This document shows positions 25,701 through 37,344 of a DNA stretch of 64,000 nucleotides, one piece after another. A model generated the notes under the pieces. The model was given only the letters and a program-made list of their open reading frames with translations, searched no databases and was not told the origin of the DNA. Source of the stretch: Ulva prolifera (Eukaryota > Chlorophyta > Ulvophyceae > Ulvales > Ulvaceae); assembly GCA_023078555.1 (NCBI GenBank), contig CM041198.1, forward strand, positions 5,701,924 to 5,765,923, in the 5' to 3' direction. Each line of letters starts with the position of its first letter. The first letter of the stretch is position 1. Position numbers and translations under genes: made by a program.

Positions 25701-27106
25701 GCTGCTGCAGCGGTTTATCGCCTACGCGCGCGAGCACTGCCACCCGGAGCTGACGCACGGCGCCAAGCTCGTGCTGAAGGAGTTCTACCTCGAGCTGCGG
25801 AAGCACTCTGCCATCTACCGCAGCACCTGCATCACCGTGCGCCCTCGCTCACTGCGGACAGGGCGTAAGCTGTAAGGGGTCGGGCGGACAGGGCGTAAGC
25901 TGCAAGGGGTCGGGCGGACAGGGCGTAAGCTGCAAGGGGTCGGGCATGCATTGTACGCCAGAGCAGTGCATGTCAGCGTTGCATGCGTGACAGCGCACCG
26001 GAGCATGGTACCAGTGCTCATGCACACGCCGGCCAGGGGGCGCTTCCACTTCCGCTGTTCTGTGTTTGGGTGTCTCCGCCCCGCCGGTGGCTATCACCCT
26101 CATATGCCCGGATCTGAGGCATGTAGGCTGGGAGTGTATTTGAATTTGATTTGCACTGACTTGCAATTACATGAAGCCCTGCACATGGCATGTGTTGTTG
26201 GACCACTCGCGTGACGAAGGCCGCTTAAGCGGGGCACCTCTGAGGCGCGAGTCTATGGATGCACCCGTGGCCACCAGCGTGGACCGCGGCCTCCGCAATC
26301 GCCTCCATAGGCGGTGCCGCCGGGTGCCGTGCACCCATGTGCACCCATGTGCGCGCAGTGGTCTGGCCTCCGCATCAGCCCTCCCGAGCGCACTGCCCCG
26401 GGTAGCGGTGAGCTGCATGCTGCCCTCTGGTGGCCCGCGTGCTGCGTGCTGCGTGCTGCGTGCTGCCCCTCAGCCCCCCTGCTGCGCTGTACACTGCACC
26501 TGTGTGACAAAGAGAGACAGGAGAAGGGCAGGCGGCAACAGGACACGACCGAGACACTGTGCCTTTTTGCCGTACATACCACAACACGTCCGCGGCTTCC
26601 ATCATGCGTGCGCTCCTCCCAGGATGTTATTCACGGAAGTAACGCATCACAGCGGCACGGGCGGTCCCATGGCGGAGCGCAAGAGAAGAGCCCGACCCAC
26701 GAGGGGGCCTCCATGCATGCAGACGCGGCAGCTCGAGAGCATGGTGCGCCTGACGCAGGCGCGTGCTCGCGCCGAGCTCCGCACCGAGGCCACCGCCGAC
26801 GACGCGCGGGATGTCGTCGCGCTCATGTGTGCATGCATGCGTGACCTCCTGCGCGGTGGCGGCGCCGCTGCCCGCCGCGGCGGCGGCGGCGGCCGCGGCG
26901 GCGCCAAGGCGGAGGCGCAGCGGTTCATGGACGCGCTGCAGCGGCTGAAGCGTGCGGAGGGCCGGGCGGTGTTCTCGCGGGAGGAGCTGGAGGCGGTTGC
27001 GGTGGAGATCGGGGTGCGCGCGGTGCCGGTCGGAGACCTCATCGCGAAACTGAATGATGCCGGGGAGCTGCTGAAGAAGGGGGCGGCGGAGTACAAGGTG
27101 GCGTAG
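22747..27106 (+). CDS. MCM8: MCM8 replicative/recombination helicase, 7 exons
   Basis: AAA+ MCM-family helicase that works with MCM9 in homologous recombination and replication-fork repair in the nucleus. Exons: 22747-23167, 23235-23410, 23510-23803, 24211-24753, 24967-25198, 25577-25836, 26723-27106; 2310 nt, 769 aa. Zinc-binding cysteines at about 167, 170, 189 and 193 (YKCGKCGN ... TRCSDGC). Walker A GEPGLGKSQ (Lys about 400), Walker B region CLDELDNM (about 457-463), arginine finger SRFD (about 526). MCM8 rather than MCM2-7 or MCM9 is indicated by PARTAVIAACNPAGG, LSRFDLxF with LLSEHV-type sequence (DRQLSEHV), and the C-terminal ITTRQLESMVRLTQAR plus a winged-helix block ending LLKKGAAEYKV. 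Exon 1 was ended at GTTG|GTGCGA because that gives an ungapped fit to human MCM8 (NVLSGEVGKVVAVKG). Human MCM8 is 840 aa, so length is normal for the family. Confidence 0.92.
23974..24148 (+). mobile_element. family B retroposon copy in MCM8 intron 3
   Basis: About 149 bp of inserted sequence bracketed by a perfect 13-bp direct repeat ACACAAGCAGTGC at 23974-23986 and 24136-24148. It shares most of its length with the copy at 55.07-55.24 kb (for example GTGCTGACGTTGCG and GGTTGTTGCTCGCGGTGC). It is in the same orientation as the host gene and entirely intronic. Confidence 0.7.
25857..25945 (+). repeat. 31-bp minisatellite, three copies, MCM8 intron 6
   Basis: Units of about 31 bp (GGACAGGGCGTAAGCTG...AAGGGGTCGGGC), three nearly identical copies starting 21 bases after the exon 6 donor. 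Confidence 0.85.
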
Positions 27107-30100
27107 GGGCGATTCCTGCCTCAGAGAGTCTGCAGCTTTGGAGGGAGGCGTACCTGGATGCCACCCAGGAAGCATGGACAGGAGGGAGCCGCGGCGGTTG
27201 TGCCCAGCTCTGTGTGGGGGGGGGGGGGGATGATGGCAGACGGTGACCACGGGTCTCACGCTGTAGATCAGATTTTCACGATTTCGTTTATCCCGCTTGT
27301 GGCACACATATTTCATGTAGGTGAGGAGCGTAGATACGCCGCGGTTTCGTAGATGCCGCGCCGAGTTTGCTTTTGGCGTGTACAGAGTGGCTGCATGGCA
27401 TCCTTGGTTCTTGGGATGCAGCGCAGTGGGCAGCTGGTGTCTGGGGGAAGGCGTGTCGAACACTCGGCAGGGGCAGATGCATGACGGCACCCCATGGCTG
27501 GTCCATCACGAGTGTGTATCTCCGCCAGGTCCATCACGAGTAGTGTGCATCTCCCCCTTCTCCGCTGGTAGGCTGGGGCTGTAGCGGAGGGCCCACAGGG
27601 CACTGGCCAGTATCAACCAGTGAACTATCTACCTCAGATAGTATGCACTGGCCACCGCAGCCTTCACCAGTTTTAGTTTTCAATGTAACAATGGATGTGC
27701 TTTGGATAATGTACATCTAATGGCATTGGCCAGAGTATTTGTGTTTGTGCAGAGCCCGTGTGAATGTTGCTGTTTCGCGGCCATGTTCCGTATAGTTTTT
27801 GCAGGATCCAGGGCAGAGAATTCGAAGCTTTAGCCTTGCCAGTGGCCAGTGGTCTGAAAGATGGCACCGCACAGCCGATGTGCTCATTCTGTCTTGCAAA
27901 GATCCATGCATACTCCACAATAGCATGTGTGCTTGAGCGGAACTGCTGCAAAGGATGCATGCTGTCCAGCTGCCTGCGACGGCACTGCATGCCGTCTGCA
28001 TGCCGATGAGATTAAGATGACAGATTGAACGAAGCAGGCACCAGAGAGCTGTTTGGAGCCTGGCCAGGTGCTTACAGCAATGGCGTATCGAACGACACAA
28101 TGGCATCGGCCCACGTTATAGCACCCGAGTCCTGTAAGCTTGGCATTTGCACTGCACACTGTGTGCAGTCGAGACTCCCCATTGGGCAGATGGCGCTCAC
28201 TGCAGTGACCCCTCTCCATCTGCCTGCTTGGGGACGTTGGTGTCTTCCTGTCAGCGGAAAGTTGATCATGACTCTGAATCACGGAACAACCACGGCCCCT
28301 ACTTCTTGCGATACGGCCTAGGATGTTCGGTCCTCGACAGTGCTGGCGTGTCGGTGACCGATTGGCTTTGCGATGTCGACGGCCTGGCACATGGCCTCCC
28401 CAACAGGCCGTAGACTGCTGAAAGGCTTTGCGACGCGTCCTGGCTTGTTGTCGGCACGTCAGTGCCTTGATGCAGCTTTTGCCAAAAGCGATGCCGACGG
28501 TGACGTGAAGTGCACTCACCTCCGATCGGCTTGCTGATTACGCGCCGAATCGAGCACGCCTACCTGCAAAGGCTCTGCATCCAACCTTGCCTGCTTTCTG
28601 TGGTTTCAGATCGAACCTCGATGCCGGAGAGTGTCGGTGTTGAATCTGCCAGCGGAGATGTCAAGAGCGACTGCATCACCTGCACGCCGTAAGCAGATCA
28701 TGTCAGTAAACACTGAATACGTCAAAGATTTGAGCGTTTCGATGACAACCTGCTGTTTGGTGCCGGTCGCTACGCTTGGAGTCGTCGTTACGTTGTGACA
28801 TGACACAGCTGTGCGTGCTGCAGCACATGCGCAGCTCAGGCTCAGGGGGCGCCAACGGCTGCCGATGCCTCGAATCACGGCAAGGCATTACACATCTTTC
28901 CCGATGTCTTGAATCCTGCACATTTCGACTGATGTCCAACTCCACGCTCCTATACAAGGCACATACCATGGTGCACCAGCACGTACGTCCTCATAGATGT
29001 GGACAGCATCGGGCGGATGCACACCACAAGCCCTATAAACTCTGCACGCTGGGACCTTCTGCACCTGCAGCTCCCGAGATCTTCGAGGACTGTCCGTGAC
29101 AGAATTGATGCGGGGGAACACAGCCTCGACCTCCATCTGATCACCAAAGCCCACTTACGTTTCAGAGCAGCAAGTGCGTCCTCCAGCCTGTTTTGAATGC
29201 TGACGCTTGGCGCGGTCCTGTCGAAAAGGAGTAATGTCCAGCGATGCTTGTGTGACCCCCCAAACCAAGCTAGGATGCCAGCACCCAAGTGCCTTCACAC
29301 CGTCTCTGCCAGTAGACACAGTCTCCAGCCAGTAGTACTTCGCTCCTGGCCCAATGATTATTGTACAGGTTTCCTCCAATATTCAGCAGTGTGGGGCGAG
29401 CATCCTGCAGCGTTAGGTGCTGTACAATTGCATCCTTGTCCTCTAGCAGATGTATTGAATACGAAAGCTACAGCCCTCACCTTCTCTGCTCTTTCTCAAC
29501 TGAACACAGTGTGCTCTATTGAGCACACTGTTGGACACAGTGTGCACTGCTTTTGCCAGACACAGGGCATCAGGGTTATGTGTAGTGACAACTGGATGTT
29601 GTCACCCTGATGGTGATGCTTTCAAGCAATGATCAATCCACATGTACAACGATGGATCCACAGAAACTGCCAGTGGCTTTTACAACGGATCGCACAGTCC
29701 ACAGCACTGGCCAAGCCGGATCTGCGGAGCCGGATCTGCTAGAACTGGTACATGCCGCACTGGCGTGCTGCCAGTGCAGAAAAGAAACAAAACTTGAGAC
29801 AAGCGTGCCTGTTCAGACCTGGCAGCCCACACACATGGTGGATACATGCATGCATGCTGTGAGAGATGTCCCTCCCGCCCATGCTGCCCATGCTACACAG
29901 ACGTCGAGCGCACACCACACACCACCAGACTGTGATACCGCATTCCTGTATACCGGATGTCACCAGATTGAGACAAGCGCGCCGATACAAGCCTGTCGGA
30001 GACAATCGCTCTGTTTTGGCCACTCACCACAGTGGAGACACGCACCCACACTGCGATACCCCACGCCACATTGCGCCGATCTCACACCGCGCCGCCATCC

Positions 30101-30149
30101 AGTCACGGCAGGTGCCCGCCCTGGTTGCAGGAGGCCTCCTGCAGCAGAG
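27107..30149. other. spacer with unassigned coding-like minus-strand segments
   Basis: A G11 run lies at about 27219-27229, just past MCM8. On the minus strand between 28.6 and 29.4 kb several segments look like exons with good splice sites: residues around LLLFDRTAPSVSIQNRLED followed by a GTAAGT donor at about 29.15 kb, then MEVEAVFPRINSVTDSP, then KQQVVIETLKSLTYSVFT. I could not join them in one consistent frame or name the protein. A short hairpin (CAGTGTGCTC, 4-nt loop) is at 29507-29530. Confidence 0.3.
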
Positions 30150-33100
30150 ATGCCAGTGACCCGCCACACAGCCCGCCCCGCCGCCGCGGTGGCGATCGCC
30201 GTGCTGTGCCTGCTGGCCGGCGCGCCACGCGCGGTGCACGCCTGCGTGGCCGATGGCGACCGCTGCTGCGTGGAGCGCGGCTTTGCGACGTGCAACGCCC
30301 CCGACGTCGTCTGCGTCAACGGCAACCGCTGCCGCCCCTGCGGTGGCCTCAACGAGTTTGAGTGCACTTGTGATCACCCCCCCCCCCCCCCCCCCCCCCC
30401 CATCCCCTTGGTATTTGCATCAATGCCGTTGGCTCTTGTCGTCCCATGGCCGCTGCAAAGGGGCAAAGCTGCACCATGCCGCACGGTTTGTGGTGCACAG
30501 CATTTGCACATGCCCGTACATCGCCCTGATGCAGACAGATATCTGCATTGGTGCGCCATGTCTTAGTAAATCTAATCTGCATGAGAGCGAGCTGGAGTCA
30601 CAGGTGGCCGCTGCTGCAGTTGAGGGGGAGGCCCGCTGCGATGACGGCTTCATCGTCGCTTCCACCGGCCGCTGCCGCCCCTGCGGCGGCCTCGGGAACG
30701 CGCCGTGTGCGGATGGCCCCGGGCAGAGCGCCCCCGGCTGCGGCACCGGCCTCACCCCCACCGCGGAGGGCCGCTGCCGGCCGTGCGGCGCATCGGACCA
30801 GCTCGCGTGCGTGAGTGAGTTCCTCCCTCAGTTCCTCCCGTAGCCTGCCGGGCACATCATGAAACATGATGTCTCAGTCTTCTGAATTGTCTTCTGAACT
30901 GAGACGTCTGTCGACACGCTTCTGTTGGCTTAGGCTGCAGCCTGCAGGTACAGCTGTGCACACTGCAGGTGCAGTTTATAAATTAATTAAGCATGCACAC
31001 CTGCAGTCAGCAGAGGAGCCGGAGAACGCGCTCGGATTTAGCTTGCACACGCATGTGTCCACGGCAGAGAGATTGACCCTCGGGGCAGGCTGCCTGAATT
31101 TCGGCGTGTGCTGATTCGTAACGATCAAGTGCACTCGACGTGGGTGCAGTTGTCAGGCCCTGCAGCATATGAGATCGTGGTGCTGTGTCTCGGGGGAGTG
31201 GGTGCATCTCAATGGATTGGAGCATAGCATCCTGGCATGATGTAGTGCTGTGACATTGTGCGGCGCCCCGCCTCCCCCTCTGCCCATCTGACCCGCTGAC
31301 CTGACCCGACCCTCGACCGGTCTTGTCGGCGACGGATTCTGCTGACACATATGCCAGTGTTGACGTCATGTCATCTCACAAGGCGGCACACTGGGCCTCC
31401 GCAGGATGCGCACAACATGCCGTGGGCGGAGGGCGACGGCATCACATTGGCTCACAGCACAGTCACCTTCAAGGATGCATATTTTGAATCTGGTCTCTTG
31501 CCAGGAGACAGTCATCCAGGCAGGTAGCAGCATAGGGTATATCACCAATGTGCATGCCCGCTGGTCGTCATGATGCAGCCTAGGTGCGTGGAGCCATTTT
31601 GTGAGGACCGGTGGAGCCAATGGTGGTGCATGCATTGCTGCTTTCACACGTCCTCGCGGCAGGGCTAAACCCTGTGACAGTGTCATATGTATCCTTTGCA
31701 ACACTTGTCACAGCTACACCCTTGTCAATGTCCATTCAGGATGCGGCTCCGTACATTCACATTTGCTTTACTTTGCACCCTGTCGGCCCTTGGATACTAG
31801 CATATCTCTCAGATCTAGAGAGTGCTGTGCTGTGCTGCCTGCATCTGTGCCTCGCAACGGACACACCATACCAAGCTCCACCACATACAATTCAACAAGT
31901 CATGATCATCTCCACATGGCTGTAGCCCGCCTTCCTTAGTTGGGCTGCCCCTTCAAGTGATCGTCGCCGTCATGCATGCACATGTTCCCGCAGCAGTCAC
32001 TGCTCGCCGGTTCCAGCCTGATAGTCTCCCTCCACGAGTCCTTCCACCACAGCGTGATGCGATGCTCACTCCCTCAGTGTGTGGCTGTGGTGTGACAGCC
32101 CCGTATCGACTCAAGTCTCAAGCAACGGCAAATACACGTCGTGCGCAATGCATGCTTGTGGTGCCGTGCAGGTGAGAGTGGCACGCGTTTCTGCACCGGG
32201 CCGCGCCTCATCGTCTCCGGTGACCGCTGCCGCCCCTGCGGCACCGTCGGCCGCAGCCCTTGCGAAGGTGTGCACCACCCACCTCAACCTGTACTCACAT
32301 ACATCTCAACGTATGTCCAGCTGATGGTGCCGAAGTGCCTGACTGGGTGCAAGGACACAGTGCCAGGCTGCTGTATATCCAACTCTGATGCAATTGCAAT
32401 TGCGCCCGAAATGGTACTGGGCGGTTACCTTCAGATATTGTCAACGGGGTGGCTACTGCGCAGCAAGCCTGCATGTGGTCTGGCTCAAGAGCAGACATCT
32501 ACGTTGCAACTTATGTTGAGGGGGGCCCCTCTGGCTGCGTTGTTAGCGGCAGTCTTTGCTGACCATGCCATATGATATCTAACACTTGCGAGTGTTTGAC
32601 GATCCTCTGATCGGTGCCCAGCCAGCAGCAGCAGCAGTGCTGCAGGCATGCGAGGGGCTGCTACCTGCGTTGGGCTGCTATTTCTGTCTCTCTGTTCATT
32701 TTCTGCCTGCCTGCGGCTGCTCGTGTGTGCTGCCTGATGGAGGACCTGGTTTGTGAACTGTTGCTCACTGGTCGCGAGATTTGAGCCAGCAGCTGGGACC
32801 CTTCAGACCAACATCGTTCATTGAACTCCCCTATGCTGTTCGTGCGTTGGCACAATTGCAATTCCAGCAGCACATGCTAGTGCCGTAGGGGTAGTAGAGG
32901 GTTGACCCGCCCCCCTGACTGAATCTTTCAACACATGGAACGGCGGAACTGGTGCAGACGGCGAAGCTCCTTGCGACGGCACCATGGCCCCCGCGGCGGA
33001 CGACGGCGGCGCCTGCCGCCCCTGCGGCACACGCATGCGCGCCTGCTGCCCGGCGCCCGACGCCTTCGCGGCCTGCCGCAGCGCCGTGCAGCAGTGCGTT

Positions 33101-33571
33101 GACGGCGTCTGCCTTCGCTGCGGCCCCGCCCGCACGCTCGACCCCGGCTGCCCCGGGTGCGCCCCCGCCTGGACCCCCCCACTCTGGACACACACACACA
33201 CGTGTCAGCGTCCTCGTCAAGTTAAGGATACGGCAAGTAAATCCAGATTTAGTTCACTTTACATTCAGCAGGATTGCAGTTGAGACAACCCCGAAGCTGA
33301 CCATGTCGGGGGACCAGTTGGGAGGTGGTGTTCCCGGCCCAGTACATCGGGGTGTTTCCCCCGATCGGGCCCGACAGCCCGACCCTGGTGCACAGATCTA
33401 GACTGCACTGGAATTCTGACGTGTCCCAAGACGGCGTCCTGCCAAGGCACCTGCCTGCGCAGGTCAGCATGGCGGATCAAATGCTATCAGTCCGTTCTGC
33501 CCAGATGCAACACAGCAGGCTCATCAGCAGTTCCAGGTGCATTGAAGCTGATGTGTGTGTGCAGGACCTGA
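30150..33571 (+). CDS. secreted CxxCG-repeat protein 1 (tail-less paralogue)
   Basis: First of three tandem paralogues. Exons: 30150-30369, 30620-30814, 32172-32267, 32958-33156 and a predicted 7-base last exon 33565-33571; 238 aa. It begins MPVTRHTARPAAAVAIAVLC with a hydrophobic core and an AxA-type cleavage region before CVADGDRCC, so it should be secreted. It then has five units of the pattern C-x-[DTA]-G-x(n)-C-x-x-C-G-x(6)-C (for example GRCRPCGGLGNAPC, DRCRPCGTVGRSPC) and a longer Cys-rich module with CCP and QQCVDGVCLRC. Exons 2 and 3 are exactly 195 and 96 nt, as in paralogue 3, and phase 1-1. The last donor is displaced by one base (CCCGG|GTGCGC). The matching acceptor at 33564 leads to a stop after two codons, so the acidic tail of the other two paralogues is lost. 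Function unknown; the unit resembles GCC2/GCC3-type repeats only loosely. Confidence 0.7.
30377..30401 (+). repeat. C25 homopolymer at start of intron 1, paralogue 1
   Basis: Run of 25 C starting seven bases past the exon 1 donor GTGATCA. Paralogue 3 has a C21 run at the same place, so the tract predates the duplication or arises repeatedly. Confidence 0.9.
33205..33280 (+). repeat. family C repeat, partial
   Basis: Shares GGATACGG-AGTAAAT-CAGATTTA and the CACTTTACA end with the copies at 11.4 and 42.6 kb. Lies in the last intron of the CxxCG paralogue 1. Confidence 0.5.
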
Positions 33572-36500
33572 GTAGCGAACCACCGCCGGCCGGGCCCATC
33601 CGAGCCCGGTGTGGGCACCATTGTGGGGCGCAGCTGCGCTGCGGCCATTGTGGTGGGCACTGTCCACTGGACAGATGTCCACAGGTGCGCCAATGTCCTG
33701 TACACAGGACGCTGGCGTCAAACATCCGCCGCAGCCTTTAGATCTGCTGCATCTCCTTGCTTCAGGTGGCACAGAGGACATCGCGATGAGCCCGCAATGG
33801 AAGATGTTTCTGTTCTCCCCTGTGTTCTGTGTGTGTCATGTAGACCCTGCGGGTCTGCAGCTGGAAGGCTGTGTTTGTGTTATATGTGTGTGAGGGCATC
33901 GACCTACACGTAGCGGCAGAATCAAGAGGAAAGACCGCATCAGGGCTATGTAATTATTTTTGAGTCTGGGAATGTCAACCTATAGAACCTGGTGAATCGC
34001 CATATGGGCCTCATGTCAAGTGTTCAGTTGCGGAACGTGAACCTATCCAACTGCTTCCCAATATGCCTGGTCATGGGCCAAGTCTCCGAGAAAAAGGCAG
34101 TAATTTGGGTTGTTCCTGTCGCTGCTACACATGGTGTACATGGGCGAGCTTGTGAACAGCTTTGTAGCCACCAAGCGTCCTACTAGCCCCATGCTAGACC
34201 TGGGGGCAGAATTTGAAGGGCCCTCTGCAATCTCAAGTGTGCTAGGAGTGGCTGCTGGTGCATGCCAAGGTGAAGTGTGTGACTGGATGTTGGGACATTG
34301 CTGGTCTCTCCATGCTGCCCTGCAATTCAAAAGCTTCAACTGCATGCCGCATGTGAATGTTATTAAATGCAGTGGTTTCCTGCTGACCAGAGAACACGGT
34401 TGGCATGAGATCTGATCCTTGATCGTCCTGGTTCCAGTCGTGGCTGTGCTGTGTTTGTGTGGTTCCTCTGCCATACGATGGACGGATATGTGTAAATTGT
34501 ACCAAGACACACCAATTGACCCCACAACAGAGCTGCGAAAAGTCACCCGCAAGCGCTGTCTCCAATGAGGACGAAAAACTAAACAGCGTCGAAAACAGTA
34601 GCAGCACCATGCCCTGCCATGCTGCACCAACAGCAGGAGAGGTCTTGGGCACTGACACCATCCAAATCACAGGTGAACACACAAGGCGGAGAGATCCACA
34701 CCGTCTCGTTAGATTGGACCTTACACAGGAACATCTATGACTCGTCTTTGTGGCAGTCTTGCCTCTTCAATCCAGGTTGTTGGATCATCTGATCGATGTG
34801 TTCAATCGATGTGAGGCCACTCCATCGGCCAGGCGCGTACTTGCAGTGACACTGAAAAGCTTTCCTCTGCGAACGTACAGCGAACTTCGACTGATTGAAG
34901 GCGGGGATGACTGTAACGTGTGAGCTGCAAAGTCTTTGCACACAGAGGATGCCTTCTGTGGCGCCATGCAGCGTGCCGTGCCTGCCCTCCAGGGCAAGAG
35001 AATCGTTGTGGCACCGACAGAATCTACCAAGACGACACAAACATTCATTCGACTGCATCTTGACAAGTGAACAACGCTCGGCCGGAAGCACTGTCTGGAC
35101 GTCGAATCAGCAAGCTGGGGAAGCAAGCTCGGTCGAGACCGCTCGTTATTAATGCCTGTGTCAACGAGCAAAGGTCTGCAAGCGGCCACAACATCCATAA
35201 AACGCTATCATATAGCTTGGGTCATGAGCTCAGGGCCCGGTTCGCGGCAACTGTTTCGAGACAGGTTGTCGATTCCGAGAGCGCTGCCTTCGTCAGGCGT
35301 ACCCGCCAAGATTGGTTCCAGTCGTAATCACACGGTGCTGAACATCGCGTTTTTCAAATCACCGGTGTCACCGCATCGAGGACACTGTACTTCGGTGTAC
35401 GGGATACTTCAAAGCTACGATCAAAGCTCACGATCACGTACCGCCCACAGCATCTTCGGAAGCAGTACCGTCCTGTCTCGTACAGAACCAGGCATCCCTT
35501 GGCATCACACTCTACGGCACGCTGGTAGGAAAACATGACGAACGAACGGTTTGTCATGCTGCGTTGTACGTGAATCGCGTTTCCTCGTGGAGCATGATTC
35601 CGCAGGATTCACGGCAGCAGCTCGCCAGGCCACTCCCTGCCCGGCCTTGGAACAGCGCATGCCGGCAGCATACATCGCTGCACCGCCCAGGGCACACACT
35701 AGTCCATCGCTGAATCCTGGAACTGCCACTCACAACCTTCAGCCTCGAAACCTTCTCCGGAAGAGCGGCGTACGGAGCTCTAGGCCTGCCTTGTTGGTAC
35801 GCCCTTGGCTGACTTTCGCGAAGCATTCCCAGCGGCAGCCCCGCAGGAAGCCTGACGAGCCAGTCTCACCTGACATCATCGTCTACATACATGTGCCAAG
35901 TCGGTCACTTTAGCCGCGCGTCGTGGCTGTAGCTGACCGGTTGGTCCACAACAGCGCATGCACGTCCTCTACTCGATTGCGCTCAAATCGGAGCTCCATG
36001 ACCGTCGCCCTTCCAACGAACATGCAGTAGAAGTTGTTTACATCTCAGAACTGGTGGCAGTCAGCGCGGCGAGTGGTGCATTTGACCTGATAGACCGGCC
36101 ATACCACCAGATCTAGAGTGCACGACAGGATGCGGTGGTCAAACTTGTGTGCGCTTTGCGATGCTGCGCCGGGCCCGGCCGGGTGCACCGTACGACTGGC
36201 CATCGCCGCGACCAAGCTTCCGCAATGTGTGCTCACAGGCCTCTGTCAGTCATCGCGGCGATTACATCGCGATTATGCATCTGCTGATGTTCGCGGTGAT
36301 GGTGCGCTATGCACACTGCACGTGCTGCGCGTGCTCCGTGATTTCCGTGAAGTCGCCGGCGCTGGCCTGCGCAGCCACGCGCCGACAGAATGATACAGTG
36401 GTTGCAGTCCAAGCGATGTATGCGAGCGTATCCTGTGCCCTGTTTGTCCGATCACGGGGAACCGTGATCTGCTGCAACAAACTGTTGCCGGCTGATTCGG

Positions 36501-37344
36501 TTTTGGTGTTTGTCTTGTTTCGTTCACTCTTTTGTAATGGTACTGTTGCCGGCTGCAGTCCACGCGCCTTACAACGCGGATCCGAAACCGCGACGGTACT
36601 TCACCAATCGGTACGCAGCTGCGTCCAATATCTCGAGATAGTGACCCCCCGTCTGGCAAGCCGCTTGCTCTACTGCATGTGACGGAACGTTCTACACGTC
36701 AGGCATTTCTGTGGTCACGTGACTTCGTCATTCATACATCTCCAGATATGTGTGTACATGTGGACCAGCCAGAGAGACGTGTTTACTTGACTGACACTGC
36801 ACGGCGTGCTGTGCGGAACCGAGAGGCTGTGCACATGCATCGTCACGTCCGCCACTTGCGCGAGACTGCGCCTCGGAATGCTACCTCTGCAGGGCCCTGC
36901 AGGGCCCTGGGCTCCGGTGAACGTCGTCGTTCTGGCAGTGGTTGTGCACAGCCGACCTGGCGGGCGCGCCCGCCATGCGCAACATGCACAGCACGGCATG
37001 CATGTGCATATGCATCGCTCCAGAGTTCGTGAACCTGCATGATAGTTTGTCATATCCGAACGCGCCGCGGTCACGAGTCGTACACATTCGGAGCATGGGT
37101 CGCATGGGTGTGTTGGTCAGTGCCGCGTGTTGCTGTTTGCGCAATGGGTCGCATGCGTGGGTGTCAGGTTCCCCTGTTTAATTTTTGCCCGCAGTGCTTC
37201 GTGTACCTACCTCGCTCGTTTTTCGGACTCCGAATTTCGGAGCCAGACATGCACAGTGCACATATGCTGCAGGCTTCAGAGACTGGTTGGTGACAGCGTG
37301 TCAGGCACACCCCGCACCGGCACCCCATCCCCCAGCAGCTAGCG
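33572..37344. other. spacer between CxxCG paralogues 1 and 2
   Basis: No gene named. Just after the tail-less exon, 33.57-33.70 kb keeps traces of an acidic tail exon (GPSEP in one frame, as VGPSE in the other paralogues) but is interrupted by stops. Minus-strand open frames at 34.74-35.56 kb (for example FVMFSYQRAVECDAKGC and KFAVRSQRKAFQCHCK) look coding-like but are unassigned and might be an old transposon. Confidence 0.3.
36481..36555 (+). mobile_element. family A micro-retroposon copy A1
   Basis: About 47 bp ending TTCACTCTTTTGTAA plus a few bases, between perfect 14-bp duplications ACTGTTGCCGGCTG (36481-36494 and 36542-36555). Somewhat diverged (TTGTTTCG for TTCTCCCG), so probably an older copy. 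Confidence 0.75.

Noticed and set aside
30253..30559. Poly-proline or poly-glycine reading frames across C/G runs
   Set aside because: They translate the intronic C25 tract; the donor seven bases before and the paralogous intron in paralogue 3 show it is not coding.
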